Positions 35,405 through 46,949 of a stretch of DNA of 64,000 nucleotides are shown in pieces. The stretch is from Cryptomeria japonica. Lineage: Eukaryota; Streptophyta; Pinopsida; Cupressales; Cupressaceae. The stretch spans positions 232,362,733 to 232,426,732 of the forward strand of contig NC_081414.1 of NCBI RefSeq assembly GCF_030272615.1, written 5' to 3'. The position numbers and the translations under genes are program-made. Each line of letters opens with the position of its first letter. Position 1 is the first letter of the stretch. The notes beneath the pieces were generated by a model that was not told where the DNA came from, did not search any database, and saw only the letters and a list, made by a program, of their open reading frames with translations.

Positions 35405-35795
35405 TGCGACTGGAAAAAAATTTGGTGGGCAGGGGGGCCTAGGTGGCAGGTGGCAGCGGCGGTCGACGGGAGGAAGCAGGCAGGAGACGCGGGGATCGTG
35501 GACAACAGCGGAAGAGGCAGTGGTGGTTACTATTTGGAAGGCGGCGACAGCGATTAGGAGGGTTGCAGGAAGCACGGAGGCCGGAGGTCGGTGGCTAGGA
35601 GGCGGCTGCTCTATGGCAGAGCAGGAGGGTCAGGTGCATGGCGGGGGTCGGAGCGGCAGTGGCAGTCGGAAGACAAGGCCATGGCAGGGTCGTTGTCAAA
35701 GTGCCCATCAGTAAACGTCGTCGATGGGAGACAAGGTCTATTGCTGATGGGGTAGGGGCCACGACCACGAACCTGCAGAGGCTGTCGACCCCCCA
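35405..35795. other. GC-rich block inside the non-autonomous element
   Basis: About 390 bases with strikingly high G+C and G-rich plus strand (GGCAGCGGCGGTCGACGGGA, GCGGCGACAGCG), while both sides are AT-rich. Composition suggests a captured host or foreign piece. Frames are open on both strands but share no recognisable motif; the plus frame is rich in Gly/Arg/Ser and the minus frame in Pro/Ala/Arg, as GC-skewed sequence gives by chance. No function is assigned. Confidence 0.6.
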
Positions 35796-36205
35796 CTTTC
35801 TTGTTTTTTTCTTTTTTTGTCAAAAAAATGAAACCTCTTTTATTTTAAAAAATGTGTTTTTACAATTTTTGGTACATTTGGCCTAGGTATGTCGTTAAAC
35901 AGCTAAAAAAATATTTTTTTATATTTTATTTTTTTTCTCGAAATTCATGCCCAGAAAAAGGCATAAAACAAACAAAAAAATTCCTATAGCCAAAGTTGTC
36001 CCAATTGGATAAATTTTATATGAAAATGGAGGTTTTTGGGTGTTTTGAGTTCAACAGTGACATCTTTTTGAGCCCAAAATGCACAGAAACAAAAAAAAAT
36101 CTCCATATGCAAATAAAAAACTCTGAAAAAACTTGAAACCCTAGCCTCCAAAAAGTCTTCTAAAAAATCAAGAACAAGTACCAACAGATGTAGGCTCTAA
36201 TACCA

Positions 36206-36529
36206 TGAAGAAGTTGAGAAATACAACTTTAGAGATCCCAAGAACACCTATAAGCAAAATAACTGTCACAAGAGAAGAATGGAGGCAAAAAAGCAATAAT
36301 GGCTCTGAAGAAAACGATTATCATTCAGAGAGGGAATGAAATAAAAAGTACAATACAATCCTTATAAAAAAAGAATATGCAATCCTAAAGGGATAAAGTG
36401 TATTTAATAATTAGAATAATTATTAAATACCTACCATATTATTAAATGCCTAAGTTTAGCTTAAGCGTAGAGAATAATAGACTAATAATTAAATAAATAA
36501 TTATTAGCTAATGCGTGATAACTCTAACG
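36206..36529 (-). repeat. 5' LTR of the non-autonomous element
   Basis: Paired with 33591-33925. Its outer terminal base is mutated (CTAACG instead of CTAACA on the plus strand). The PBS adjoins it at 36193-36205. Confidence 0.85.
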
Positions 36530-36534
36530 GAAAT

Positions 36535-37345
36535 GTTGAATTTTAAAGGTATTTTTTATTTTAGAGGGACCAAAAATTGACAAAATTAGCCAATTTTCTA
36601 GATTTAAGCTATTAAATATAGGCATAATAGTCTCCTGAAATTTCAAGAAAAAAGTTGGGGACCGTGTTGAAAGTGCACACAGTCCGACCAACTTTTTTTG
36701 AAATTTTCAGGGATGGAAGTTAAGATGATTTTAAAGCTAACCCCCCAAAATTGGTAGATTTTACGATCTCTAGATAGGCAAAATGAAGATTTGAATGTGA
36801 AAATAGGACCCTATTAGAGTTTTGAGAAAAAAGAGGAATTGAATTGCAAATTTGAAAAGGGTCAAACCTAATGGATAAGGACACCTTGAAAAATGTTTAG
36901 AAAACTGAAATTGATTGAAATTTGTACAAAATTCAATTAAATTTGAAAATTAGGGTTTTAGGACCTAACCACGTAATTTTTGAATTTATGAATTTTGAAA
37001 AAAGGAGGGAAATTGAAATTTTGAATTTTAGGAAAGAGGGTAAGTCTGAAAACAGTCACAAATCTAAAAATTAAATGAAAATTTAATTTTTTCACAATTG
37101 GGGTTTTGACAATTAACCTCTTAATTTTATGAATTTGATTTGCAAATTGATTTGAACAATGAAGAAATTCAATTTGATAAACAAAGCAATTTTTAGATCC
37201 AAGACAATAGGAAGCAATTTTTACAAGACACAAGTTCAATTTCAATTTTAAAAACTAGGGTTTTGAATGAATTAACCACTAAATTTGCAAAAAAATTAAA
37301 CTTTTAAATGAAAAATATGCAATGATTTTTCAGAATAAAGCATGC
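36535..37345 (-). other. Element C leader, LTR-proximal part
   Basis: Between the C primer-binding site and the inserted element. It contains the reverse complement of the block at 400-620, including the hairpin GGACCGTG...CACAGTCC (36659-36690, one mispair). ATTTGAA/AATTTTG words dominate. No coding sequence. Confidence 0.6.
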
Positions 37346-37363
37346 AAGACGTCGGGTTCACTA
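37346..37363 (-). other. Primer-binding site of element C
   Basis: Minus strand TAGTGAACCCGACGTCTT directly after the LTR. It corresponds to TGGTGAACCTGACGTGAA after the family A LTR (7664-7681), with the first G changed to A. Confidence 0.5.
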
Positions 37364-38536
37364 AAATATAATGTGAGGGAAAGTGAATGATGGAGAAATT
37401 AAGAGGAAATTTTTTCTTCCCTCCAAGGAGAGATAAAGTTTCACTGTGGATTTCCCTTCAAACACTTTATCCACATTACATTTAAAAGAAGGGGGAAATT
37501 CACTAGATCCAATCTCTTAGGAAAGAAATTGAATACTAAATAAATTGATATGGTGTGAAATTGACAAGTTGGACCCTCTTTTAGAATGGAAAATGGTTGA
37601 ATTATATGTTTTGAGACTGTGTAGAAGTAACAAAGAACTGATTATAACTTGAAATAGAAGTGTGGGATGAAGTTGTGCGCTTGGATCTGGTTATAATATG
37701 TCAAGACGAAGCTACCCTGTGAATTTGAGGAAAAGTTGTCGAGAACATATTGAAAATGCACACGATCTTCCGAAAAATCCGTGAAACAAAAAGGGTTTTT
37801 CCGCCTCAGCAAATGGAGTCCAAATCTGCAAACACAGTTGCACACCTGCAACCTACACATAGAAAAGAGAGGGAAAAGGGGTTGGGATTGGGGGTTTGCC
37901 TTCAAGTCAAACCTAGTTTTGGAATTAACCAAATGATGAAAGAAAGTACTTGCAAGTAAATGTCAATGAAAGACTGAAATGTAATTCACCTCAAGAGAGG
38001 TTGTGATAGAATTTCTTGTGTAAAATTGAATGTTGAAAGGGATCTGCTCTTCAATGGTTGAATCCTTGACTTGAATGCAACACCTAGCCTTGAAGGGAGA
38101 CTTGAAAATGCTCAATGCTAGAAAGGAAAGCTTGATTGCTTGACCTTGTGATCGATGAAAACTTCCAACCTTCTGACTTATGCAAATGGGAAGGTAAATG
38201 CAACTTATATATTCATCAATTAGGGTTAATTGACTGATTTTTTGTCATATGCCGACATAGGGAAAGTTTTCCCACTAAAAGTGAAAAGACCAATGCAAAG
38301 ATAGGACAGAGGGGGCGCTGAAATAGGGCAAGGAAAGGGGTGCCATGCCCCTGTCCTAGAGGGAATAGGTATCTCAGGACGGGAAACAGGTTCAGGTAGT
38401 GTGAAGGATAGAAAAATGGCAGTTTCTAGGGATGAGCAAGTCTCGGGTCTCTGATTAGGCTTGGGGATTTGAATCGCCAACGTGAAGACCCTAATATGGT
38501 CAAAAATTGTAAGGGTCGCAATTTTATGACACTACA
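37364..38536 (-). mobile_element. 5' LTR of element C (~1.17 kb)
   Basis: On the minus strand it begins TGTAGTGTCATAAAATTG at 38536, like the family B LTR at 17554, and runs to the PBS. Blocks shared with B: the start region with GTCTTCACG, the CTTTTAAATGTAA block and CTCTCCTTGGAG. TATA-like GAATATATAAG is at 38204-38214. A GC-rich box lies near 38310-38400. This is the 5' LTR that drives the nested gag-pro. Confidence 0.7.
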
Positions 38537-38675
38537 CAATCAAAGGGGGAGAGAGATCATGTGAAAAACTGCTTTATATGTCTTGATTTAGGGGGAGTGT
38601 GTTGGAAATATCTTCTTGCTTTGCATTTATTGTTTTTCACATTCATATGTTGTCATTAATACCAAAGGGGGAGAT
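38537..38675 (+). other. Copia 3' internal end with polypurine tract
   Basis: Non-coding, with several G-runs (AAAGGGGGAGAG at 38542-38553, TAGGGGGAG near 38590) and finally CAAAGGGGGAGAT just before the LTR start at 38676. This layout is typical of the 3' end of plant copia elements. It abuts the LTR start of element C without a clear duplication. Confidence 0.55.
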
Positions 38676-39905
38676 TGTTGGATATTGTTGGTCATTTCTA
38701 CTACTAGGATATGTTGTCATTGATGTCAACATATTCTTGTGTATTGCTCTGGTGTGTTTGGAAAGATCTTATGATCCAATTTTGCAGTGTTGTTTTGTTG
38801 ATCACTGTTTTGCATATTTTGGTATATCCTCTAGTATATTCTAGTATGATCAGATCTTGTGCTGGTATTTTTGGATATTGCTTGGGATGGTCTTTTGTAT
38901 CTTCATTTCAAATGGATCATGATTTGGCGCTCTACTAGTTATCTTTATTCGTCATAGTTGTCGATTGGTTGTGTTCTTGAGCTTTCATATGTTGATCGAT
39001 GAAGATTTGATAATTGGTGTTGGAGCACTTGTTATTGATGATTCTAATGTGCTTGCTGGTGTTTCCTAGTCATGTCCTATTTGTTTTGGTGATCCACGTT
39101 GATCATTGTGTGATTTTTTGGTGGTTTCTATGAACCAGTGATGACTTTCATGTTATGTTGTTTTCCTGGTGGTGTAGCATGTTGCAGTTGATCTTGGCGT
39201 GATTTCCAGTGGAGTTGTGCATTTGAGAATTTGATTTAGGTCCATGCTATGCTATGTAAATCATTATATTGGTCTGGTGGTCAATCTTTGTATCGTGTGA
39301 TGTAATTTTGTAATTGAGGGTTGAGGGTTTAGCCGACCTTGTCATCAAGGTTGATGATTTGTATATATAGGTGATGTTGTCATGTGAATAGTAGTTGTAT
39401 GATTATGTCTGCATTATCAAAGAGTGGTGTATGTGCGAACAAGTGATTTATCATTTAGTGTTGTGTTGAAGAGAGATTAGTGTTCCAGAGCAGACAATTG
39501 TGCTTAATCGGAATCGAAATCAGACATGTGTAGATGCTATTCTTTCAATTCATTTCTTCCGGATTTTAGTTTGAATCTTATTGTAAGTCAGTGAGACTTC
39601 CTTGAGAGTTGTAGCCTCCAGGCCATTATATTTTAGCAGTGTGTCTGAATGCATGTGCATTCTTCATTATAATATTTTCATATATTACTACAGAGTATCA
39701 TCTTACTCTGGGTAGGTTCCCACCGTAGTTTTCCCTTAACCAGGTTTTCCATGTCAAAATCTTGGTGTTGTGTGTTGTGCTTTCAATTTGCTTATATGTC
39801 TTATTGTTGTATTTTATCATATCTATTTTTGGTGATTAAGTTTGTTATTTCGTTGAAGACTGATTCACCCCCCCTCTTAGTCTTCCTTCTTGGTTTCTTC
39901 TAACA
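38676..39905 (+). mobile_element. Copia 3' LTR (~1.23 kb)
   Basis: Starts TGTTGGATATTG after the polypurine tract and ends TTTCTTCTAACA, giving near-inverted ends. Contains the word GTTGTCATTGATGTCAAC near 38710, a transcript-start-like TATATATAG near 39362 and the CACCCCCCCTCTTAG block near 39867. No ORF of note. Words are shared with 30045-32548 and 46950-47760, so one copia LTR family seeds three places here. Confidence 0.65.
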
Positions 39906-39906
39906 A

Positions 39907-39933
39907 GGAGATAGAGTGGGGAGGTAGGGAGAG

Positions 39934-39985
<52 letters not shown>

Positions 39986-40097
39986 TTGGGTATGGAGGAA
40001 GCGAGAGAGGGTGATAGAGTGGGGAGGTAGGGAGAGTGGAGGGGGAGAGAGAGAGAGAGAGAGAGGGATTGGGTATGGAGGAAGCGAGAGAGGGCGA
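39907..40097. repeat. (GA)n microsatellite with duplicated flank
   Basis: A ~100-base segment (GATAGAGTGGGGAGGTAGGG, then (GA)n, then GATTGGGTATGGAGGAAGCG) occurs twice in tandem; the GA run is long in the first copy (39936-39981) and shorter in the second. It forms the left boundary of the satellite array. Frames through it are low-complexity artefacts. Confidence 0.75.
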
Positions 40098-40199
40098 GTA
40101 TACTGGTTTATTATTTTCATCCTTGAACCTGATGCTTGCTCTTAGGGGATTATTTGAACTTATTTTTGTAAGCAATATTGGCACTGCTTTTTATATTGT

Positions 40200-43100
40200 A
40201 ATAATGGTTCATCTTGCCCCTAAAGACACCATACAACCCCTTAGGACATCATATGACCCCTTAGGACACTATTAGACCCCTTAGGACACCATATGACCCC
40301 TTATGACATCATTAGACCCCTTAGGGCACCATATGGTCCTACATGGGATCGTATGGTGTGCTAAGGGACCTTATGATGTTTTTAGGGGTCATGTGGGGTT
40401 CTAAGGGTCGTATGGTGTGCTAAGGGCCTAAGTAATCTAAACTAATTCTTATAAATAATATTGGCACTCATTTTTATATTGTAATAATGGTCCATCTTGC
40501 CCCTCGGGACACATATGATTCCTTAGGACACCATATAATACCTTAGGATATCATATGGTCCTACTTGGGTTCGTATGGTGTGCTAAGGGGTCTTATGGTG
40601 TCATTAGGGGTCATGTGGGGTCCTAATGGGGCCACACATGTATTACAACACCATACGACCCCTTAGGACATCATATAACTCCTTAAGACATCATATAGTC
40701 CAAAAGGGTCATATGGTGTGCTAAGGGGTCATATGGTGTTGTTAGGGGTTATGTGGGGTCTTAGTGGTGCCACACATGTATTAGAACACCATATGACCCA
40801 TTAGGGCACCATATGACCCATTAGGGCACCATATGACCCCTTAGGATATCATATGCTCCTAAGGGGTCACGTGGGGTCCTAATTGGGCCGCGCATGTGTT
40901 ACAACACCATATGAACCCTTACAACACCATATGACCCCTTAGGATATCATACATGGTCCTAAGGGGTCATATGGTGTTATTGGGGGTCATGTGGGGTCCT
41001 AATGGGGTTGCACATGTGTTAGAACACCATATGACCCCTTAGGACACCATATAGCATCTTAAGATATCATACATGGTCTTAAGGGGTCATATGGTGTCAT
41101 TGTGGGTCATGTGGGGTCCTAATGGGGCCACACATGTGTTTGAACACCATATGACCCCTTAGGACACCATACGACCCCTTAGGACATCATATGGTCCTAA
41201 GGGGTCATGTGGTATACTAAGGGGTCATATGGCATCATTAGGGGTCTTGTGGGGTCCTAGTGGGTCTACATGTGTGTTAGAACACCATATGACCCCTTAG
41301 GACATCATACGACCCCTTAGGACATCATATGGTCCTAAGGGGTCATGTTGTGTGCTAAGGGGTCATAAGGTGTCATTAGAGGTCATGTGGATTCCTAATG
41401 GTGCCACACATGTGTTACAACACCATATGATCCCTTAGGACATCATACAACCCCTTAGGACATTATATGCTCCAAAGGGATCATGTGGTGTGTTAAGGGG
41501 TCACATGATGTCGTTAGGGTCACATGGGGTCCTAATTGGGCCACACATATATTACAACATTGTATGACCCCTTAAGAGACCATATGACCCCTTAGGATAT
41601 CGTGCATGGTCCTAATGGGTCATATGGTGTCATTCGGGGTCATGTGGGGTCCTAATGGGGCTGCACATGTGTTAGAACATCATATGACCCCCTAGGACAC
41701 CTATACCCCTTAGGATATCATACATGGTCCTAAGGGGTCATATGGTGTCATTAGGGGTCATGTGGGGTCCTAATGGGGCCACACATGTGTTAAAACATCA
41801 TACGACCCCTTAGGACACCATACAACCCCTTAGGATATCATACAATCCTAAGGGGTCATGTGGTATGCTAAGGGGTTATATGGTGTCATTAGGGGTCTTG
41901 TGGGGTCCTAATGGGTCTGCAAATGTGTTAGAATACCATATGACCCCTTAGAACATCATATGGTTCTAAAGGGTCATGTGGTGTTCTAAGGGGTTACATG
42001 GTGTTGTTAGGGGTCATGTGGAACTTAATGGTTTCACATATGGGTTACAACACCATATGACTCCTTAGGACACCATACAACCCCTTAGGACATGATATGC
42101 TCTTAAGGAGTCATGTGGTACGCTAAGGGGTCACATGATGTCGTTAGGGGTCATGTGGGGTTCTAATTGGGTCACGCATGTGTTACAATGCCATAGAACC
42201 CCTTAAGAAACCATATGACCCCTTAGGATATCATACATGGTCCTAAGGAGTCATATGGTGTCATTGGTGGTCATGTGGGGTCCTAATGGGGTTGCGCATA
42301 TGTTAGAACATCATATGACCCCTTAGGACACCATATGACTCCTTAGGATATCATATATGGTCCTAAGGGCTCATGTGGTGTCATTCAGGGCCATGTGGGG
42401 TCTAAATGGAGTCGCACGTGTGTTAGAACATCATATGACCCTTTATGACATCATATGACCCCTTAAGATATCATATGGTCCTAATGGGTCATGTCATGTG
42501 CTAAGGGGTCCTATGGTGTTGTTACAGGTCTTCGAGGTCCTAATGGGGCCACACATGTGTTAGAACACTATAGGACCCCTTAAAACACCATACGACCCCT
42601 AAGGACATCATATGGTCCTAAGGGGTCATGTGGTGTGCTAAGGGGTCACATGGTGTCCTTAGGGATCATGTGAAGTTCTAATGGTGCCACACATGTGTTA
42701 CAACACCATATGAACCCTTAGGACATTATATGCTCCTAAGGGGTCATGTGGCATGTTAAGGGGTCACATGATATTGTTAGGGATCATGTGGGGTCCTAAT
42801 TGGGCTACACATGTGTTACAAAACCATGTGACCCCTTGCGACACCATATGACCCCTTAGGATATCATACATGGTCCGAAGGTGTCATATTGTGTCATTGG
42901 GGGTCATGTGGGGTCCTAATGGGGTTGTACATGTGTTAGAACATCATATGACCCCTTAGGACACCATATGACCCCTTAAGATATCATACATGGTCCTAAG
43001 GGGTCATGTGGTTTCATTAGGGGTCATGTGGGGTCCTAATGGGGCAGCACATGTGTTAGAACATCATATCACCCCTTAGGACATCATATGGTCCTAAGGG

Positions 43101-44540
43101 GTAATGTGGTATGCTAAGGGGTTGTATGGTGTCGTTAGGGATCTTGTGAGGTCCTAATGGGTCTACACGTGTTAGAACACCATATTACCCCTTAGGATAC
43201 CATACGACCCCTTAAGACATCAGATGGTTATAAGTGGCCATGTGGTGTGCTAAAGGGTCATATGGTGTCGTTAGGGGTCATGTGTGGTCCTAATGGAGCC
43301 ACATATGTGTTACAACACCATATGACCTCTTAGGACACCATACGACCCCTTAGGACATCATATGCTCTTAAGGGGTCATGTGGTGTGCTAAGGGGTCACA
43401 TGATGTCGTTAGGGGTCATGTGGGGTGTTAATTAGGTCACACATGTGTTACAATGCCATATGACCCCTTAGGATATCATACATGGTCCTAAGGGGTCATA
43501 TGGTGTCATTGGTGGTCATGTGGCGTCCTAATGGGGCTGCTCATGTGTTAGAACATCATTTGACCCGTTAGGACACCATATGACTCGTTAGGATATCATA
43601 CATGGTCCTAAGAGATCATATGGTGTCATTGGGGGTCATGTGGGGTCCTAATGGGGTTGCACATGTGTTGAAACATCATATGACCCCTTATGACATCATA
43701 CAACCCCTTAAGATATCATATGGTCCTAAGGGGTCATATCGTATGCTAAGGGGTCATATGGTGTCGCTACAAGTCTTTGGGGTCCTAATGGGGCCACACA
43801 TGTGTTAGAACACCATATGACCTCTTAGGACACCATACGACCCCTCGGGACATCATATGGTCCTAAGGGGTCATGTGGTATGATAAGGGGTCATATGGTG
43901 TTGTTAGGGGTCTTGTGGGGTCCTAATAGGTCTGTACATGTGTTAGAACACCATATGACCCCTTAGGACACCATGTGACCCCTTAGGACATCATATGGTC
44001 CTAAGGGGTCATATGGTGTCCTAAGGGGGTCATGTGGAGTCCTAATGGTGGCACACATGTGTTACAACACCATATGACCCACTGGGACACCATATGATCA
44101 TTTAAGACATCATATGCTCCTAAGGGGTCATGTGGTGTGTTAAGGGGTCACATGATGTCGTTAGGGGTCACATGGGGTCCTAATTGGGCCACATGTGTTA
44201 CAACACCATATGACCCCTTATGACACCATATGACCCCTTAGGATATCATTCATGGTCGTAAGGGATCTAATGGTATCATTGGGGGTCATGCGGGGTCCTA
44301 ATGAGGTTGTGCATGTGTCAGAACATCATATAACCACTTAGGACACCATATGACCCCTTAGGATATCATACATAGTCCTAAGGGGTCATATGGTGTCATT
44401 GGGGACCTCATGTGGGGTCCTAATGGGATTGCACATGTTAGAACATCATATGACCCCTTAGGACATCATATGGTCTTAAGGGGTCATATGGTGTTCTAAG
44501 GGACCTTATATGATGTCATTAGGGGTTATGTGGGGTCCTA

Positions 44541-44541
<1 letters not shown>
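40200..44541. repeat. Satellite-like tandem array, ~127-base units with dyad symmetry
   Basis: About 31 units, counted by the CACATGTGTTA(C/G)AACACC junction (first near 40632, last near 44432; mean spacing about 127). Each unit has CCATATGACCCCTTAGGACA in one direction and its complement (CCTAAGGGGTCATATGG) in the other, then GTCATGTGGGGTCCTAATGG. Variant units marked by CATATGCTC-TAAGG (near 40850, 41467, 42095, 42728, 43369, 44106) and by CTAATTGGGCC recur every 620-640 bases, so a five-unit higher-order repeat is visible (the last interval is longer, about 740). Units differ by 10-25% by eye. No genes; the short frames are artefacts. Confidence 0.85.
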
Positions 44542-44574
<33 letters not shown>

Positions 44575-44590
44575 CATATTATACATATAC
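44541..44590. repeat. (GA)n and AT/CATA microsatellites at the array end
   Basis: A ~30-base GA run directly after the last unit, then ATACATATTATACATATACATA. It mirrors the GA run at the left edge. Confidence 0.75.
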
Positions 44591-46949
44591 ATACATATGT
44601 ATTTCTATATAATAGGATGTCTTTATGTTGACATAACCCGTATGGGTTTTTTTCTCTCCAAAATGCGTACGGGTTTTGTTGTCTCTAAACCCCATATGCG
44701 CTATTGCTAAAACAAATCATGTATGTGTTTAGCACGTTTAGGCTTGTGATTAGGCTTGGATGACAAGGTTAAGGATTGGAAGTTTGATTTCTCTCCATTA
44801 TCCTCCTTTTTGATGTGTTTTGTTTTATCAAATTGGTTTCTTGACTTTGTCATCATCAGTTTTACACCTCATCGACTGGGTATTTCTAAAATTGCCACCA
44901 TATTTTCACCCATCTTATGAGCTTTCTAATCATATAATTTTAAAAAAAATTGAACAACAATAACAAATTAATCTTGAATTTCTTTTACCGGTGTCTCCAT
45001 AGTTCTCAGAGACATATGTGTGCCATTTTTTTAATAAATTTTGATCTACTTATCCAAATTTAAAAAACCATATTATTTTAGTGCACTTTATTCTTTACAC
45101 TCTTTAAAAAAATTGCATTTTTCGATTATTTTGGTGCAAGTTATGCTTCGCGCATGAACAGGTACCTGATTTTCAGGATGTGCCCGATTCGAAAAATCAT
45201 AAAAAAAATACTCCTAACAAAAACCTACAAAAAAATACACAACTTCTTGTACTCGCTCTTAACTATCTTTCTACCAAAGGATTTGTCAAGATATTAAGTT
45301 TAACTATGACTTTTTTTATGCGCACGTAAGACACTGTTATGTTTTTTTTTTAAATCAGTATCTGTTTTCCGTGCACAAAGGATTTGACCCCCTTAATCTT
45401 ATCCAATTTTGAAAAAAATTCGTAGTTTGGAAACTAGATTCAAAGTAATACAATCTTTTTCTTTGGGTATCTTCATATTTTGAGTGGGTGACTCTCAAAT
45501 TTCTCTTCCAAGTTCAGGTTTAACTGATTTCAGGAAAAAAACAAAAGTGTCCACTTATATTCCCCTTTTTGCACACCGTCTTGGTGCACTTACCCATAAT
45601 TTATATTATTTAATTAATTTTAAATTTTAAACTTTAATTAAATGATTTTAATTATTTATTAAATTTTTAATTTCTATCTCCCATAATTGAATGATTTATT
45701 TAAATTATTTGATTAGCTAATTATGTCATAATAATTAAATAAATATCTTTATTTATTTATCTCCTAATTTTTTAAATCGAAACAAATATTTTATTTGTTT
45801 TAAGTGATTTTCCCCAAATCCTCCTAATTTTCGAAAATGGTAAACTAATATCCTCTTTGATTTTTCGAAAATCCATCTTTTTGGAAATATCTCAAAAATT
45901 AGGTATGCATATTCAAAAATTTGCTTTTTGTTTTTTCTCTGCTTTTTCTTTGTCATCTTCATCCTTCCTCGAATGGCAGCTCTATCGTGCACTCAATTAG
46001 GTTCGTCTATCTAATTAAAAAATCTTTTTGATCTTGTTCGTTCGTCGAGTCTCAAGTTTTCTATAAATTGGGACATCTTTCATCAATCAAATCATCTAAC
46101 TTTCAAGCATCCTCATTCTGTTCAATTAGCAATCTAATTTCATGCATTGTTATTTTGTCCAATCATCTAATTTTTATGCACTTTCATTTTGTCGAATTGT
46201 CTAGCAATAATCTAATTTTCATCGTTACTTTGTCAAAATTCCTTTCGCATCATCATTTCATCAACCAATTACATTACTACTAAATCTCACCTATCTCATC
46301 CTTTCACTTTGTATTTACACTTGCACGATGAGAGCAACATATTGAAATTGGAGGTGAAAGGCAAAACAACGAAGTTAAATTGAAAAAGAACACAAGGAAG
46401 GCTTGCATTTAATTTAAGTTTAATTTCACTTATTTTGTTGGTTAGATTGGGATAGATTGGCATGATTGATTAAGTGTTTCATGATTAACTGAGTTAGATC
46501 TTTTGTGCTTTGGTTTGATTGTTCTAACCATCCAGATTTTCCTGATCCACAAATTATATTACGGCTAAGGTCAACTCATCAAAAGATATGTTGGTTGTCC
46601 TTAGTTCTTGATCACCAAGTGACTTTTGTGGATCGTGTGTGTCTTGTGATTTATGCTCAAAATAATGAACAATGATTGTGCCAAATAAAGTGAAACTAAA
46701 CATAAGAATTAAACATTATGATGATGTGAACCTTATGTAATAGGAGGTCAAGTAAGAATCATTGAAGTTGTTCCAATTTTAAGACTTGAGGAAATGAGCA
46801 TTGCTAAGAATTGTGTTGGCTTTACTAAGTATGTATTGGTTTCCATGAGTAGTTTATGCTTGAAAATATGTGTTTGGATAGAAGACATCATATGGATTAA
46901 ATGTGTTACTTATGCATTGGTAAATTGATTGTAGACCTATAAGATAATT
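44591..46949. other. AT-rich intergenic DNA with an LTR-like stretch
   Basis: No gene recognised. About 45600-46330 looks like the solo-LTR family at 24931/28575: dense TTTATTTAATTA words, then TCTATAAATTGGGAC (near 46061) as TATA box, then repeated CAATCATCTAATTTT phrases (46080-46230). No clear ends or duplication could be fixed. The frames at 45753-45992 and 46068-46283 are low-complexity and not called. Confidence 0.35.

Larger units (their letters stand above)
33591..36529 (-). mobile_element. Complete non-autonomous LTR retrotransposon (2.9 kb)
   Basis: Flanked by perfect 5-base duplications GAAAT (33586-33590 and 36530-36534). Two LTRs in the same orientation: 33591-33925 (335 bases, the 3' LTR on the minus strand) and 36206-36529 (324 bases, the 5' LTR). 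On the minus strand the LTR starts TGTTAGAG (CGTTAGAG in the 5' copy) and ends CTTCTTCA. The 5' LTR is followed at once by TGGTATTAGAGCC (36193-36205), close to the initiator-Met tRNA primer site typical of Ty1/copia. The polypurine tract TTAAGGGGAG (33926-33935) precedes the 3' LTR. The 2.27 kb interior encodes no gag or pol motif on either strand and has a GC-rich block at 35405-35795. Mobilisation would need another element's enzymes. Confidence 0.88.

Noticed and set aside
35357-35886. Gly/Arg-rich and Pro/Ala-rich ORFs in the GC-rich block as genes
   Set aside because: Open on several frames of both strands, which GC-rich sequence lacking stops gives by chance; kept only as a composition anomaly.
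39845-40275. Ser/Leu or Arg/Glu repeat ORFs
   Set aside because: Artefacts of (GA)n.
40200-44541. CRISPR-like array of regularly spaced repeats
   Set aside because: Repeats are contiguous, diverged and dyad-rich with no unique spacers or cas genes; the context is plant nuclear DNA. It is a satellite.
45753-46283. Lys-rich and Asn/His-rich ORFs
   Set aside because: Low-complexity AT-rich sequence with LTR-like features; no family signature.
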